Of a stretch of 6,110 bases of DNA, positions 1-5,042 are shown in pieces. The notes below the pieces were generated by a model that saw nothing but the letters and a program-made list of their open reading frames with translations, was not told the DNA's origin and ran no database searches. The translations under genes were made by a program, and so were the position numbers. The DNA is from Chlamydiae bacterium RIFCSPHIGHO2_12_FULL_49_9 (GTDB lineage: Bacteria > Chlamydiota > Chlamydiia > Chlamydiales > SM23-39), in assembly GCA_001794935.1 (NCBI GenBank), contig MGLY01000014.1:1-6110 (forward strand), read 5' to 3'. Position 1 is the stretch's first letter. The number at the start of each line of letters is the position of its first letter.

Positions 1-359
1 AAAAAAGGAAGGAAGATGTCTTGCTGGGCCCGATTGAATCGGTGGATCTCATCGACAAAGAGGAGCGTTTGACGCCGAAAGAGGGGAGTCTCCTGTCCCT
101 CTTTGAGGATTTTTTTCAGCTCGGCCGTGCTGTTGAAGACTGCGCTTAGGTTGATGAAGGGGAGGCCGAAACTTTCGGCATAGAGGCGAGCGATCGTCGT
201 CTTGCCGCAGCCGGGCGGGCCAAAAAGGAGCAGAGATAGGGGGCGCTTGCTTTGGACAATGCGAGTGATGTATCCCTCTTTTCCGACCAAGTGCTCTTGA
301 CCGGAAATATCGGCGAGCTGTTTGGGTCGAAGTCGTTCAGAAAGAGGAATTGCGTTCAT
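1..359 (-). CDS. rarA: Replication-associated recombination protein RarA/MgsA, N-terminal part (partial)
   Basis: An open frame runs off the left edge of the window; 119 residues are visible. The translation starts MNAIPLSERLRPKQLADISG, the usual opening of the RarA/MgsA (Mgs1/WRNIP1) AAA+ ATPases. Walker A is GPPGCGKT at residues 47-54. Walker B is LLFVDE at 99-104, followed by IHRFNRAQQD at 105-114, a signature that separates RarA from the clamp-loader subunit DnaX and from RuvB. The family acts in the cytoplasm at stalled or gapped replication forks and interacts with SSB. ATG at 359-357 is the only sensible start, because an in-frame TAG lies two codons upstream. No good Shine-Dalgarno is visible. 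The C-terminal lid and tetramerisation domains lie outside the window. It is divergent from the histone-like gene. Confidence 0.93.
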   Translation of the reverse strand, partial: MNAIPLSERLRPKQLADISGQEHLVGKEGYITRIVQSKRPLSLLLFGPPGCGKTTIARLYAESFGLPFINLSAVFNSTAELKKILKEGQETPLFRRQTLLFVDEIHRFNRAQQDIFLPF

Positions 360-463
360 ATTCTATTACAAATTACCCGTTTTTTTATTTTTTAGAAAAA
401 ATATTCGTATTCGACTGATAGTGAGGACATTCCAAAAAACATAATTCTCTAAATAACTGTAAT

Positions 464-482
464 AAAAAACTTTAAGTTTTTT
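464..482. repeat. Short A/T-rich palindrome
   Basis: AAAAAACTT and AAGTTTTTT are perfect inverted copies around one central T. The stem would be almost all A-T pairs and therefore weak. It could be a weak bidirectional hairpin or a chance product of the A/T-rich background; no gene ends next to it on either strand. Confidence 0.3.
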
Positions 483-613
483 GTATGGACAAACTGTTTT
501 GTCAATAAATTTTTTATATTTTTTGTATTGCTAAAAATGCCCTCAGAAGCATTTGTGGAATTGTTTTTGATTATTTCAAATTGAACCAAAACTAATCCTA
601 AACGATATAAGTA

Positions 614-650
614 TTTATTTAAATTAATTAAATTATATATAATAAAGTTT
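614..650 (+). promoter_or_regulatory. Candidate promoter of the histone-like gene
   Basis: A perfect TATAAT -10 hexamer lies at 638-643. The -35 side is poor: TTTATT at 614-619 with an 18-nt spacer. The -10 overlaps TAAAGTTT at 643-650, which matches the enterobacterial sigma-28 -35 consensus exactly. However, no GCCGATAA-like -10 follows 11-12 nt later (662-670 reads ttgaaagaa), so a sigma-28 promoter is not established. With the sigma-70-type reading, transcription would start near 650 and leave a leader of about 110 nt. Confidence 0.4.
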
Positions 651-746
651 GTAAGGCGGATTTGAAAGAAGGACGCTTGGCTCCAACTCTAATTGTGGCT
701 TTAGCCCAGGGGTTGCGAACCGACATTTTCAAACCTCTTGCACATC

Positions 747-753
747 AAGGAGG
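747..753 (+). promoter_or_regulatory. Strong Shine-Dalgarno that fixes the histone start
   Basis: AAGGAGG at 747-753 lies 8 nt before the ATG at 762. It is only 2 nt from the in-frame ATG at 756 and lies downstream of the TTG at 738. It therefore selects 762 as the start and rules out the longer N-terminus. Confidence 0.85.
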
Positions 754-761
754 AAATGAAC

Positions 762-965
762 ATGGCTAAACGAAGAAAAAAAGCTGCGAAGAGAAGCCAT
801 CGCAGACGCAAAGCCCATAAGGGTCATAAGGCTCACAAAACTAGACGCCGTCGTAAGTCTAGAAAATCTCACAAGAGAAAATCCCATAAGCGCAAAGCTC
901 ACAAAAGAAAAGGTCGCCGACGCAGATCTTCTGGTGTAGCTTCTATTATGGGCATCCAAGAGTAA
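762..965 (+). CDS. HctB/Hc2-like histone H1-type DNA-condensing protein
   Basis: A 67-residue protein with 16 Lys, 18 Arg and 7 His and a single acidic residue, the last one. It has no hydrophobic core. Residues 36-50 are three copies of the pentapeptide (S/A)HKRK; residues 18-26 carry the related AHKGHKAHK; Arg blocks lie at 28-31 and 52-55. The tail 56-67 (SSGVASIMGIQE) is uncharged apart from the final Glu. Composition and repeats resemble the chlamydial nucleoid protein Hc2 (HctB), which condenses DNA in elementary bodies, but this copy is far shorter than classical Hc2 and lacks long Ala-Lys runs. It is monocistronic, with a strong Shine-Dalgarno and its own terminator, which suits a highly expressed, separately timed gene. 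A protamine-like or other basic DNA/RNA-binding role is possible, since composition alone cannot prove orthology. Confidence 0.8.
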   Translation: MAKRRKKAAKRSHRRRKAHKGHKAHKTRRRRKSRKSHKRKSHKRKAHKRKGRRRRSSGVASIMGIQE

Positions 966-987
966 TTACTCTCTCGAAAGAGTTTAG

Positions 988-1023
988 ATCGAGCAGGGCC
1001 TCAAGGCCCGCTCGATTTTTTTT
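988..1023 (+). terminator. Intrinsic terminator of the histone-like gene
   Basis: The stem ATCGAGC-(bulged A)-GGGCC pairs with GGCCC-GCTCGAT around a TCAA loop and is followed directly by eight T (1016-1023). It lies 22 nt after the TAA stop. The T run ends next to the stop codon of the convergent nitroreductase gene. On the minus strand the hairpin lacks a following T tract, so it would terminate that operon poorly. Confidence 0.92.
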
Positions 1024-1024
1024 A

Positions 1025-1597
1025 TCACTTGTAACCACCCTCAAAAATAAAATCCCGGATCGGTTTCCTCTCTCTTCCTACCTCATCTTTTCTAAGATCT
1101 TCCGGCAAGCTCGAAACCGGCGCCTTTTTGCCGACGGCAAACATCGCAAGGACCTCATGATCGTCCGGCACATGGAGAGACGATTTCGCCTTCTCGTAGT
1201 CGAAGCCTCCCATCCCGTGGACGACAAGGCCGCGGGCTGTCCCTTCCAGCGCGAGATTTTCCCAAGAGGCCCCTGTATCGAGGGCGTAGGTGACGGAGAA
1301 CTTTCCGTTTCTATCGAAGGTCTTCTTGCCCACAATCACCCCAAGGACCGCTGCATTGACGCACCACTTTTTGTTGAAATCGACGAGAAGCGCGAAGAAT
1401 TTGTCCCAGTGGGAGGTATTCTTCTTGGCATAGAGATAGCGCCACGGCTGATTGTTGTAGCAAGAGGGGGCCCATCTCGCCGCTTCAAAGAGAGGAAAGA
1501 GCTCCTCCTCTGTCATCTCCTCTCCCGACATTGCCCGCGGCGACCAGCGCTCCTTGAGAAGGGAGTGGATCGGATAGTCTGTTTTTCTCGAAAACAT
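1025..1597 (-). CDS. FMN-dependent nitroreductase-family oxidoreductase
   Basis: 190 residues, the usual size for the family. The FMN-binding signatures are visible: R17-x-S19-x-R21 in ERWSPRAM, S45 to W52 in APSCYNNQPW, and ALDTGASWENLALEGTARGL at 105-124, followed by GMGGFD at 128-133. Such proteins are flavin enzymes, usually dimeric and cytoplasmic, that reduce nitro compounds, quinones or enones with NAD(P)H; the true substrate cannot be told from sequence. ATG at 1597-1595 overlaps the permease stop as TGATG, so translation is probably coupled; a TTG one codon upstream (1600) is a less likely alternative. It is the second gene of a two-gene operon and ends against the histone terminator. 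Confidence 0.88.
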   Translation of the reverse strand: MFSRKTDYPIHSLLKERWSPRAMSGEEMTEEELFPLFEAARWAPSCYNNQPWRYLYAKKNTSHWDKFFALLVDFNKKWCVNAAVLGVIVGKKTFDRNGKFSVTYALDTGASWENLALEGTARGLVVHGMGGFDYEKAKSSLHVPDDHEVLAMFAVGKKAPVSSLPEDLRKDEVGRERKPIRDFIFEGGYK

Positions 1598-3048
1598 CAA
1601 TAGATCTTCTCTTCTTCGATTTCAGGATGCCATGACGGATCGCGGAATCGATAGATGATGTAGGGAATTAAAGACATAAGGGCAATCCCGCCAATTAAAA
1701 AACTCTCGTAGAACCAAAGATTCCCCACTTCGATTTGCCCCGGAGGGACAAACCCGATGAAGAAAGCAAATGCAGAGCTCAAAGCGCCGAGAGTTCCGAC
1801 AAACCAGATCCCAGGCATATGGTAGGGGATGCGATAGGTTCTTACGACGTGAGGGTGGCTGTAGCGGAGCTTGATCGCCGAGAGGAACATGAGCACATAC
1901 ATCACGAGATAAAGCTGCGCCGACATCGCGCTCAAAATCCAAAAGGCGCTGCTTGCAGAGGGCATGAAGAGAAAAACAAAAGCTGCGATCGACACGATCA
2001 CTCCCTGGAACAAGAGAAGACCGGTCGGCATTTTGTGCTTATTGAGCTTTTGAAAAAAAGGGGGGAGATCTCCGTGCTTGGATGTTGCGTGAAGCGCTCT
2101 CACAGGGCCGATGATCCAGGCGTTGAGCTCGGCGACGGCCCCCCACACGATCATGATGCCGACCGGCACCAAAAGCCAGTCAATCTCAAAATAGCCGAAG
2201 AATTCCTTAAACGCCTCCATCAGGCTCGATACGAAGCTGATCTTTTCCTGCGGAATCATAATCGCAACGGAAAGAGCTCCAAAGGCATAAAGAACAAGCG
2301 CAATCGTTGCGGCAGTGACGATTGCCCTCGGGAAAGTCTTTTGCGGATCGTGCACTTCTCTTGCGTGGACAGCCGACACCTCCAACCCGCCAAAAGCTAA
2401 AAAGAGACCGGTCAAAAAGACGAGATTGTTGAGATTGTCCAGCGGAGGAATAACGGAGCTCGTCGCGAGCTGAACCTGAAGCGGATTTCCTTTGACGATC
2501 CAAAGGCCTGCCAATGCAATGAGTAAAATCCCCGGCACAATCGTTCCGGCAATCACGCCGATCGAACTAAACCAGCTCGAGTTTTTAAGTCCAAAGCAGT
2601 TAAAGATCGTAAAACCCCAAAAGCCGGCGAGGATCACTCCAATCAGAAAGAACTTGTTTTGAGCGAGTTCCGGTTGAAAGAGATAGGCGATCGCCGCTCC
2701 GGAAAAGGAGAGGATTGCAGGAAACCAGGTGACGTTGTGGACCCACTGCATCCAGACGGCAAAAAACCCCCAGCCTGGCCCAAAAGCTTCCCTGACCCAA
2801 ACGTAAATTCCCCCTGTTCTCGTCCATCCGGTGGCAAGTTCGGCAGAGACTAAGGCCGACGGGAATAGAAATACGAGAGCGACAAACAGATAGAAAAAGG
2901 AGGAGCCGAAGCCATATTCCGCCACAATCGGCAAATTGCGGAGCGATACCATGACCGAAAGGTTTAACATCGCGAGTAGAAATGTCCCTAAAAACCTACG
3001 TCCTTCAGGATGAGATTGTGGTTGATCTGAGTGCAAAGCCCTCTCCAT
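1597..3048 (-). CDS. APC-superfamily amino-acid antiporter, GadC/XasA-like
   Basis: A 483-residue inner-membrane protein with about 12 hydrophobic segments. Family signatures in order are GTFLLAMLNLSVMVSLRNLP (21-40, the broken first helix), TGGIYVWVREAFGPGWG (78-94), AFGGLEVSAVHAREVHDP (218-235), GPVRALHATSKHGDLPPFF (314-332) with KHKMPTGLLLFQ (337-348), and YRIPYHMPG (405-413). These match the glutamate:GABA antiporter branch (GadC, and XasA-type permeases of Chlamydia), which exchange an external amino acid for an internal amino acid or amine. The substrate is not determined here, and no decarboxylase gene is visible nearby. The C-terminal tail is short and acidic (EIEEEKIY), without the long basic plug of E. 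coli GadC. The start ATG has AAGGGA 6 nt upstream (3055-3060). It is first in an operon with the nitroreductase. Confidence 0.88.
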   Translation of the reverse strand: MERALHSDQPQSHPEGRRFLGTFLLAMLNLSVMVSLRNLPIVAEYGFGSSFFYLFVALVFLFPSALVSAELATGWTRTGGIYVWVREAFGPGWGFFAVWMQWVHNVTWFPAILSFSGAAIAYLFQPELAQNKFFLIGVILAGFWGFTIFNCFGLKNSSWFSSIGVIAGTIVPGILLIALAGLWIVKGNPLQVQLATSSVIPPLDNLNNLVFLTGLFLAFGGLEVSAVHAREVHDPQKTFPRAIVTAATIALVLYAFGALSVAIMIPQEKISFVSSLMEAFKEFFGYFEIDWLLVPVGIMIVWGAVAELNAWIIGPVRALHATSKHGDLPPFFQKLNKHKMPTGLLLFQGVIVSIAAFVFLFMPSASSAFWILSAMSAQLYLVMYVLMFLSAIKLRYSHPHVVRTYRIPYHMPGIWFVGTLGALSSAFAFFIGFVPPGQIEVGNLWFYESFLIGGIALMSLIPYIIYRFRDPSWHPEIEEEKIY

Positions 3049-3057
3049 TCACAGTCC

Positions 3058-3086
3058 CTTATATCTTTACTTCCGATAAAATTCAA
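3058..3086 (-). promoter_or_regulatory. Candidate promoter of the permease-nitroreductase operon
   Basis: On the minus strand TTGAAT (3086-3081) and TATAAG (3063-3058) are separated by exactly 17 nt, a good sigma-70-type pair. The -10 overlaps the Shine-Dalgarno AAGGGA, so a start from it would give an almost leaderless mRNA. It may therefore be partly coincidental. Confidence 0.4.
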
Positions 3087-3099
3087 ATGCGAATATAAG
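3071..3099 (+). promoter_or_regulatory. Candidate promoter of the SH2-SOD operon
   Basis: The -10 TATAAG lies at 3094-3099, with a weak TTCCGA at 3071-3076 as -35 and a 17-nt spacer. The predicted start near 3106 would leave a leader of about 10 nt. Its -10 is the mirror image of the permease -10, forming CCTTATAT (3057-3064) / ATATAAGG (3093-3100). Confidence 0.35.
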
Positions 3100-3106
3100 G
3101 AAATCT

Positions 3107-3112
3107 GAGGTG
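3107..3112 (+). promoter_or_regulatory. Shine-Dalgarno supporting a TTG start
   Basis: GAGGTG lies 4 nt before the TTG at 3117 and matches the 16S anti-Shine-Dalgarno. The next in-frame ATG is 23 codons downstream and has no such site, so the TTG is preferred. Confidence 0.6.
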
Positions 3113-3116
3113 TCCT

Positions 3117-3926
3117 TTGGAAATTAAAATCAGCAGACGCGAAGTTTTAAATAATCTGATTCGCTTTAAGGACAATCTGCTCGACATGAGAGAAGATGGG
3201 GCCTTGGGCAAAGGGAAAGCCCGCTCCTACCGGGTTCTTTTGAACCGGCATACAGGGGATATGCGTTTTGAGAAAAAAATCACAAGTCTCGAGCACCATC
3301 TCTCTAGCAAAGGAAGGTCTTCGGGCAGCGCCCATGACTGGATTGAAGTTCGTCTCTTAGTCGAGAAAGAGAGAGCAAAAGGGGTCTGTTTCGAGCTGTG
3401 CGATGCAGAGGGCGAGTCCATTTTGCCCCAAGCGCTCGATCCGATTGCATGGAAGGTGGCGAGCGAGACGCTCCACGTTCTGAACATAAAAGGAAAAGGA
3501 GTGAAAGAAAAAGGGGAGATGCTCGCCGAAGAGATTGTCCTGCACGATCTTTCATCGATACACATCTCCACCCAATCAGAGAACATCGAAGATTTTCCCG
3601 GATGGGCGGGGAGCATCGACCGACTCGATGCGGAGAGAAGGTTATTTGGCCGTCCCGAAGGAACCTATATTCTCCGAAATGGAGATCAGCTCACATTATC
3701 GATGACGTTCCACTTCTCTGAAGAAAATCACATCACCGTTCGCCCTTTCATCTTGACCGTCGTCGAAAGGGAGAAAAAGATTTCCGACATTCTCCTCTTG
3801 GAGACAGAAAAAGGGTGGGTTCTTTACGAAGACGATCCCGATCTCAAAGACCCCTATTACCACTACCATGAATCGCTTCGCGCTCTCTTCAAGCTTCTCT
3901 GCGAGCGGGCGAAATACCCTCTATAA
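3117..3926 (+). CDS. Protein with a C-terminal SH2 domain, candidate effector
   Basis: 269 residues, TTG start. The N-terminal ~155 residues are charged, have no membrane segment and match nothing I recognise. Residues ~163-261 read as an SH2 domain: W163, then GSIDRLDAERRL (165-176) as the counterpart of the family's G-x-I-S-R-x-x-A-E-x-L; GTYILR (182-187) as the counterpart of GTFLVR, keeping the phosphotyrosine-binding arginine (R187); LTLSMTF (192-198) for the YTLSVRF strand; EKGWVLYE (231-238) for strand D/E; and YHESLRALFKLL (250-261) for helix B. R169 corresponds to the helix-A arginine. The strand-D histidine appears replaced (near S223), and the loop between strands C and D is longer than usual. 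SH2 domains bind phosphotyrosine peptides and are rare in bacteria; Legionella effectors are the known parallel. A secreted, host-directed role is inference; no secretion signal is obvious. It is followed 12 nt later by a SOD gene. Confidence 0.8.
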   Translation: MEIKISRREVLNNLIRFKDNLLDMREDGALGKGKARSYRVLLNRHTGDMRFEKKITSLEHHLSSKGRSSGSAHDWIEVRLLVEKERAKGVCFELCDAEGESILPQALDPIAWKVASETLHVLNIKGKGVKEKGEMLAEEIVLHDLSSIHISTQSENIEDFPGWAGSIDRLDAERRLFGRPEGTYILRNGDQLTLSMTFHFSEENHITVRPFILTVVEREKKISDILLLETEKGWVLYEDDPDLKDPYYHYHESLRALFKLLCERAKYPL

Positions 3927-3938
3927 TAGGATGTTTTC

Positions 3939-4583
3939 ATGCGCTTTATTGCCCTTTTCCTCATCATCTCCCAGCTTGCATTCTCTGACGCCAAATACAT
4001 TCCGAAAAATTATCAACATCTCATCGGAATGCCCGGCTTTTCCGACGAACTTTTGCAAATGCACTTTAAGCTCTACGAAGGCTATGTCAAAAACACCAAC
4101 GAGCTCCTCTCAAAAATCAATGAAATCGAGGGCGCTACCTATGAATTCGGCGCTCTAAAAAGGCGACTCGGATGGGAGTTCGACGGAATGAGACTCCATG
4201 AACTTTATTTCGGCAATCTCGGCGGAAAAGGAACTGTTCCCAAAAAGACTTCTCTCTACACCGCTCTCGTCTCCCAGTTTGGCAGTTTTGACAAATGGAA
4301 AAAGGAGTTCATCGCAACGGGGATGATGAGGGGAATCGGCTGGTCGGTTCTCTATCTCGATCTGCAAGAAGGGAGACTCATCAATACCTGGATCAATGAG
4401 CACGACGTGGGCCACCTGGCCAGCGGCAAGCCCCTCCTCATCATGGATGTCTTCGAGCACGCCTATATGCCTCAATATGGACTCGACAAAGCCAAATACA
4501 TCGAGGCGTTTTTCAACAACATCGATTGGGATGTGGTCGCTCAGCGCTACTCTCTTACTCTCTCCACTTTGAAACCTGAGTGA
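3939..4583 (+). CDS. Exported Fe/Mn-family superoxide dismutase
   Basis: 214 residues. Residues 1-18 (MRFIALFLIISQLAFSDA) look like a cleaved Sec signal peptide, ending in a Ser-Asp-Ala site. The mature part starts KYIPKNYQHL and keeps the Fe/Mn-SOD plan: helix GFSDELLQMHFKLYEGYVKN (33-52), the four metal ligands H42, H87, D170 and H174 (D-V-F-E-H), the active-site Tyr Y46, and AYMPQYGLDKAKYIEAFFNN (175-194). The second-ligand segment reads RLHELYFGNLGG rather than the common NHxxxW, and the residue after D170-V is Phe rather than Trp, so it is a divergent branch, unlike canonical cytoplasmic SodA. It converts superoxide to peroxide, here probably outside the cytoplasmic membrane. An AGGA about 7 nt upstream supports the ATG. 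The frame lies 12 nt after the SH2 gene, probably in the same operon, and its end overlaps the convergent TMEM14 gene. Confidence 0.87.
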   Translation: MRFIALFLIISQLAFSDAKYIPKNYQHLIGMPGFSDELLQMHFKLYEGYVKNTNELLSKINEIEGATYEFGALKRRLGWEFDGMRLHELYFGNLGGKGTVPKKTSLYTALVSQFGSFDKWKKEFIATGMMRGIGWSVLYLDLQEGRLINTWINEHDVGHLASGKPLLIMDVFEHAYMPQYGLDKAKYIEAFFNNIDWDVVAQRYSLTLSTLKPE

Positions 4584-4881
4584 GAAGATAAAGAAGCATC
4601 GCTCCGCTAAAGACTGACATAATAGCGGGAATAACTGCTGCACTCACCGAATAGCGATAGGCAAATAGGCCCGTCAAACCGAAGGTGAGCAAAAGGGCTC
4701 CATAGGCTCCATATCTTCTGTTTGCAAACATCGCAAGAGCAAAGACCGCAAGAAAAATCCCGGAGGAACCTCCTGCGTAAAGGGACATGATGCTTCCGCC
4801 CCCATAGTACCCATAGAGTCCCAACAAACCGACAAAGGTCCCGTAGATTAGAACGCTCCAGGCGCAAGATTTTTGTATCAT
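4555..4881 (-). CDS. TMEM14-family (UPF0136) small membrane protein
   Basis: 108 residues with four hydrophobic segments, roughly 8-25, 30-50, 58-75 and 80-101. The glycine-rich pattern YGTFVGLLGLYGYYGGGS at residues 13-30, followed by SLYAGGSSGIFL at 33-44 and RRYGAYGALLLTFGLTGLFA, is typical of TMEM14. That family includes mitochondrial TMEM14C (linked to protoporphyrinogen IX transport in red-cell precursors) and plastid FAX1 (fatty-acid export). The bacterial role is unknown; an inner-membrane carrier of a hydrophobic or porphyrin-like substrate is inference. GAGGAG lies 6 nt before the ATG. It is downstream of tspO on the same strand, now separated from it by an inserted element. The 3' end overlaps the SOD gene by 29 bp. 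Confidence 0.82.
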   Translation of the reverse strand: MIQKSCAWSVLIYGTFVGLLGLYGYYGGGSIMSLYAGGSSGIFLAVFALAMFANRRYGAYGALLLTFGLTGLFAYRYSVSAAVIPAIMSVFSGAMLLYLLTQVSKWRE

Positions 4882-4887
4882 GAGATT

Positions 4888-4893
4888 CTCCTC
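4888..4893 (-). promoter_or_regulatory. Shine-Dalgarno of the TMEM14 gene, abutting the inserted element
   Basis: GAGGAG (minus strand) is 6 nt from the ATG at 4881. It begins inside the duplicated TCA/TGA: the minus strand reads TGA-GGAG-AATCTC-ATG, with TGA being one target-site copy. The insertion thus left the ribosome site intact. Confidence 0.75.
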
Positions 4894-4894
4894 A

Positions 4895-5042
4895 GAGGGT
4901 GTTAGCAGTTTAAGTTTCAGTCGATTTTCGGGTTCTCTTGAGCCGATTTTCGATCCATTTGCTTGGGGTTATATACTTTTGTCGATATTACCCCAAGCAA
5001 ATGGATCGAAAATCGGCCAAAATAATCCCGAATAACACCCTC
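4895..5042. mobile_element. Miniature inverted-repeat transposable element (MITE), 148 bp
   Basis: Terminal inverted repeats GAGGGTGTTA (4895-4904) and TAACACCCTC (5033-5042) match perfectly over 10 bp. They are flanked by identical TCA trinucleotides (4892-4894 and 5043-5045), a likely 3-bp target duplication. A TNA target is characteristic of some IS5-family transposases, so mobilisation in trans by such an element is plausible but not shown. The element has no coding capacity. Further inward TTCGGG (4927-4932) pairs with CCCGAA (5027-5032), and a 28-bp perfect palindrome arm fills the centre. The left half carries 22 extra nt (4905-4926) relative to the right. It lies between tspO and the TMEM14 gene, and its removal rejoins them with 10 nt between stop and start. 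Confidence 0.8.
4942..5017. repeat. Perfect 28-bp inverted repeat with 20-nt loop
   Basis: The arm 4942-4969 (starting GCCGATTTTCGATCC, ending TTGGGGT) is exactly complementary to 4990-5017. After one T-T mismatch the stem can extend by ATAT/ATAT (4971-4974 / 4985-4988). In RNA from either strand this gives a very stable hairpin. No T run follows it in either direction, so it is not a classical intrinsic terminator; it is the core of the MITE. Confidence 0.95.

Larger units (their letters stand above)
360..761. other. AT-rich intergenic region between divergent rarA and the histone-like gene
   Basis: About 400 nt with no credible ORF on either strand. It is much richer in A/T than the flanking genes, especially 360-660. 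It contains a near-perfect A/T palindrome (464-482), a small hairpin GACAAA-CTGT-TTTGTC (488-503) followed by a T run at 509-514, and near its right end a TATAAT box (638-643). The final ~110 nt (650-761) is less AT-rich and is probably the 5' leader of the histone-like mRNA; it holds only small potential stems, such as GGTT-GCG-AACC at 711-721. No tRNA, known riboswitch or sRNA could be recognised. Confidence 0.6.

Noticed and set aside
488..514. Hairpin GACAAA-CTGT-TTTGTC followed by AATAAATTTTTT as a terminator
   Set aside because: No plus-strand gene ends upstream, the stem is short and A/T-rich, and the T run is not adjacent; probably background of the A/T-rich spacer.
738..761. TTG start giving an 8-residue longer histone-like protein
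   Set aside because: The extension is translated from the Shine-Dalgarno AAGGAGG itself; that site is ideally placed for the ATG at 762.
1157..1603. Long plus-strand frame opposite the nitroreductase
   Set aside because: It is a shadow of a gene with clear FMN-binding motifs; no family features and no Shine-Dalgarno.
1735..2400. 221-codon plus-strand frame opposite the permease
   Set aside because: Composition is charged, His/Arg-rich and motif-free, as expected for the antisense of a membrane-protein gene.
3922..3927. TATAAT as a separate promoter for the SOD gene
   Set aside because: It overlaps the SH2 gene stop; a start from it would fall near 3934 and remove the SOD Shine-Dalgarno from the mRNA, and no clear -35 was identified.
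4155..4643. 162-codon minus-strand frame opposite the SOD gene
   Set aside because: It is the antisense of a gene with all SOD ligands in place and lacks any recognisable motif.
4895..5042. MITE as a CRISPR repeat, tRNA or integrase attachment site
   Set aside because: There is a single unit with no spacers, no cloverleaf or anticodon arm, no integrase gene, and the terminal repeats plus 3-bp duplication fit a transposon better.
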